From Stramenopiles sp. TOSAG23-2 (taxonomy: Eukaryota > Sar), in NCBI GenBank assembly GCA_900128395.1, contig LT649262.1, forward strand, positions 900-52,759: DNA of 51,860 nt. Direction: 5' to 3'. The notes beneath the pieces were generated by a model. The model did no database searches. It saw nothing but the letters and a program-made list of their open reading frames with translations, and was not told where the DNA came from. Positions 50,401 to 51,860 of this stretch are shown in pieces. Numbering within the stretch: the first letter of the stretch is position 1; every line of letters starts with the position of its first letter. Position numbers and translations under genes: made by a program.

Positions 50401-51591
50401 ATGAACCAATATTCTGCCATTAATAATAAATCACCACCATGGTCAGTGGGAAATTGTTCAGGCAAAACATGGATGAAAGATTTAGAATGCTTAAATAATG
50501 TATCATTATCTGATATTATTTTGCCTGGATCGCATGATGCTGGAGCCTTTAAGTTGTATTCAACAGAAATATCACCTATTGCACCTGAAATTAATACGTT
50601 TCTTTTTAAATATTGTTGCTGTTGTGTTGTACAAAATTTTGCCATAGCCCAAACTGGTACATTATATGACCAGCTTTGCTGCGGGTCACGATATTTAGAT
50701 CTACGTGTAACATATGATATGAAAAAAAGAATTTTAAGGACAGAACATTCTCTTTATGGCTTACCACTATTAACTTTATTTCAGCAAATAGCAAAATTTA
50801 TTAAAGAGAATCCCAGTGAAATTGTTATTTTACATTTGCGCCATTTCAGTATATTGAAGTATTATGATATGGAAATGAAACATCATGAGAAAATTATTCT
50901 TTTGTTAAAAGATATCTTTGATGTTGAACATGATTTTATAGAATCAAGTGAAATAAGCTTACCCGTTAATGAGTTAAAGAAAAGAAATAGAAAAATACTA
51001 TTAGTTTATGGTATACGTGAGAATAATATATCATGTAATAATGCAATCCGTTCTATGCCCTGGATACATATAGAAACTAAAATATTGCCCGGAGGAATTG
51101 GATGGACCAAATCGACAACGGCTGAACATATGGTATCACAATGGAAATTATTTGCATCAAATAATAATAAACAAACACCATCATTGTCTAATAACAATAA
51201 TAATAATAAACATTTTTATAAGGTTGCAACAGCAATCACACCGAATCCAACTGTAATTACAAATGGTGTATTGAATTGTATATTTTGTTGTTTATGTCGT
51301 ATTGTATGTAAAACTTCGTGTAGAAAACCAGCTGGATTAAAAGAAGTCTCTGATATAGCAAGCGATGCTATCATTGAAGAAATTCAAACATTAGTTGACA
51401 ACAATATACGATTAAATATTTTAGATATAGATCACGTAGTACGCCAACAAAAAAGAATAAATCTAATTGAAAAAATTATTTTATTGAATAAAAAGCAATG
51501 CGGTAAAGACGACTATCGAGTAGTAGACGTTATAGACGAAGATGGGGTGATGATGGTGGTTGATAATGATAGAATTGGCAACGCGAAATAA
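50401..51591 (+). CDS. PLC-X domain lipase, copy 2
   Basis: The second copy of the 396-residue lipase, complete, with both catalytic His (His45, His116) and the Cys-rich segments. The predicted sequence is identical. It is the last gene before the window ends. Confidence 0.88.
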   Translation: MNQYSAINNKSPPWSVGNCSGKTWMKDLECLNNVSLSDIILPGSHDAGAFKLYSTEISPIAPEINTFLFKYCCCCVVQNFAIAQTGTLYDQLCCGSRYLDLRVTYDMKKRILRTEHSLYGLPLLTLFQQIAKFIKENPSEIVILHLRHFSILKYYDMEMKHHEKIILLLKDIFDVEHDFIESSEISLPVNELKKRNRKILLVYGIRENNISCNNAIRSMPWIHIETKILPGGIGWTKSTTAEHMVSQWKLFASNNNKQTPSLSNNNNNNKHFYKVATAITPNPTVITNGVLNCIFCCLCRIVCKTSCRKPAGLKEVSDIASDAIIEEIQTLVDNNIRLNILDIDHVVRQQKRINLIEKIILLNKKQCGKDDYRVVDVIDEDGVMMVVDNDRIGNAK

Positions 51592-51860
51592 TGTAAAGGG
51601 GCGGGGCCTATGAATACCTGGAATACAAATATAATATATATTTGATTTGTTGGGCCAGTGGGCACTATTTATTGATATAATAAATATAACAATATTTACC
51701 ATTACATCTCGCATATTTTCCATCAAATTTCATCATTTTCAACATTTTCGACCTAAATTCTTATAATTCCTTGTTTTGATGATGGATTTTTCATTTCATT
51801 ACATGAAAACAAAGGAAAAACATTGAAAATACCTTTTTAAACTTAGGCTCCACTAGTATA
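51592..51860. other. 3' region of PLC-X gene, copy 2, cut by window end
   Basis: The duplicate of 29,051-29,319, including the GC box-like GGGGCGGGGCC at 51,598-51,608. If the pattern continues, another protease gene should begin about 38 bp beyond the window. Confidence 0.6.

Larger units (their letters stand above)
29358..51860 (+). repeat. Large tandem duplication, copy 2 (period 22,541 bp)
   Basis: Head-to-tail second copy of 6687-29,357, with the same nine genes in the same order. It lacks about 38 bp at the right edge because the window ends. The window end lies just before the next expected protease-gene start, which is what a contig broken at a third repeat unit would look like. Divergence is limited to the first 880 bases of the copy; beyond 30,236 I found only two single-base differences from copy 1. 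Confidence 0.97.

Noticed and set aside
6687-51860. Transposon or virus as the cause of the duplication
   Set aside because: No transposase, integrase, reverse transcriptase, terminal inverted repeats or target-site duplications are seen at 6687 or 29,358; the only homology at the junction is the protease gene itself.
1-51860. Bacterial operon reading of the gene cluster
   Set aside because: Gene orientations alternate, gaps are hundreds of bases, and the gene families (SUMO protease, bromodomains, GRF-type TOP3) are eukaryotic.

Overview
The window is nuclear DNA of an AT-rich, gene-dense, probably unicellular eukaryote. The evidence is a Ulp/SENP-type SUMO protease, a multi-bromodomain protein, a topoisomerase III with GRF zinc fingers and a PLC-X lipase. 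The genes have no evident introns, are separated by about 250-650 bp of A/T-rich DNA, and are rich in Asn, Thr and Asp runs. Start codons sit in A-rich contexts. I cannot name the taxon. Nothing suggests a bacterium, a phage, a CRISPR locus or a transposon.

Left part (1-about 6,690), single copy: the 3' end of a probable valyl-tRNA synthetase gene, an aldo/keto reductase, a three-helix membrane protein of unknown role, a long coiled-coil protein, and about 1.5 kb without a convincing gene.

Right part (about 6,690-51,860): the same gene cassette twice, head to tail, with a period of 22,541 bp. The order in copy 1 is Ulp/SENP protease (+), small one-helix membrane protein (-), UPF0126/TRIC-like membrane protein (+), secreted glycosidase-like protein (+), APH/EcKL-like small-molecule kinase (-), multi-bromodomain protein (-), topoisomerase III (+), Rossmann methyltransferase-like protein (-) and PLC-X lipase (+). 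Copy 2 repeats this from 29,358 to the window end, which falls about 38 bp short of the expected end of the unit.

From 7,695 / 30,236 onward I found only two single-base differences between the copies (9245/31786 and 16374/38915). This was a comparison by eye, not an exhaustive one. The first part of the protease gene differs clearly, with many substitutions and small indels, and the abrupt change lies inside that gene. The middle protease gene therefore looks like a hybrid: a 5' end from a second, diverged paralogue joined to the 3' end of the copy-1 gene. Recombination between two protease paralogues would explain this, giving either a chromosomal tandem duplication or a 22.5-kb circle. An assembly effect is not excluded.

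The genes are not an operon. The nuclear ones (SUMO protease, bromodomain protein, TOP3) could meet functionally in SUMO-controlled DNA repair and chromatin, but that is inference from family knowledge. A recurring sequence feature is a short inverted repeat with TACG/CGTA arms just after many stop codons, most visible between convergent genes.
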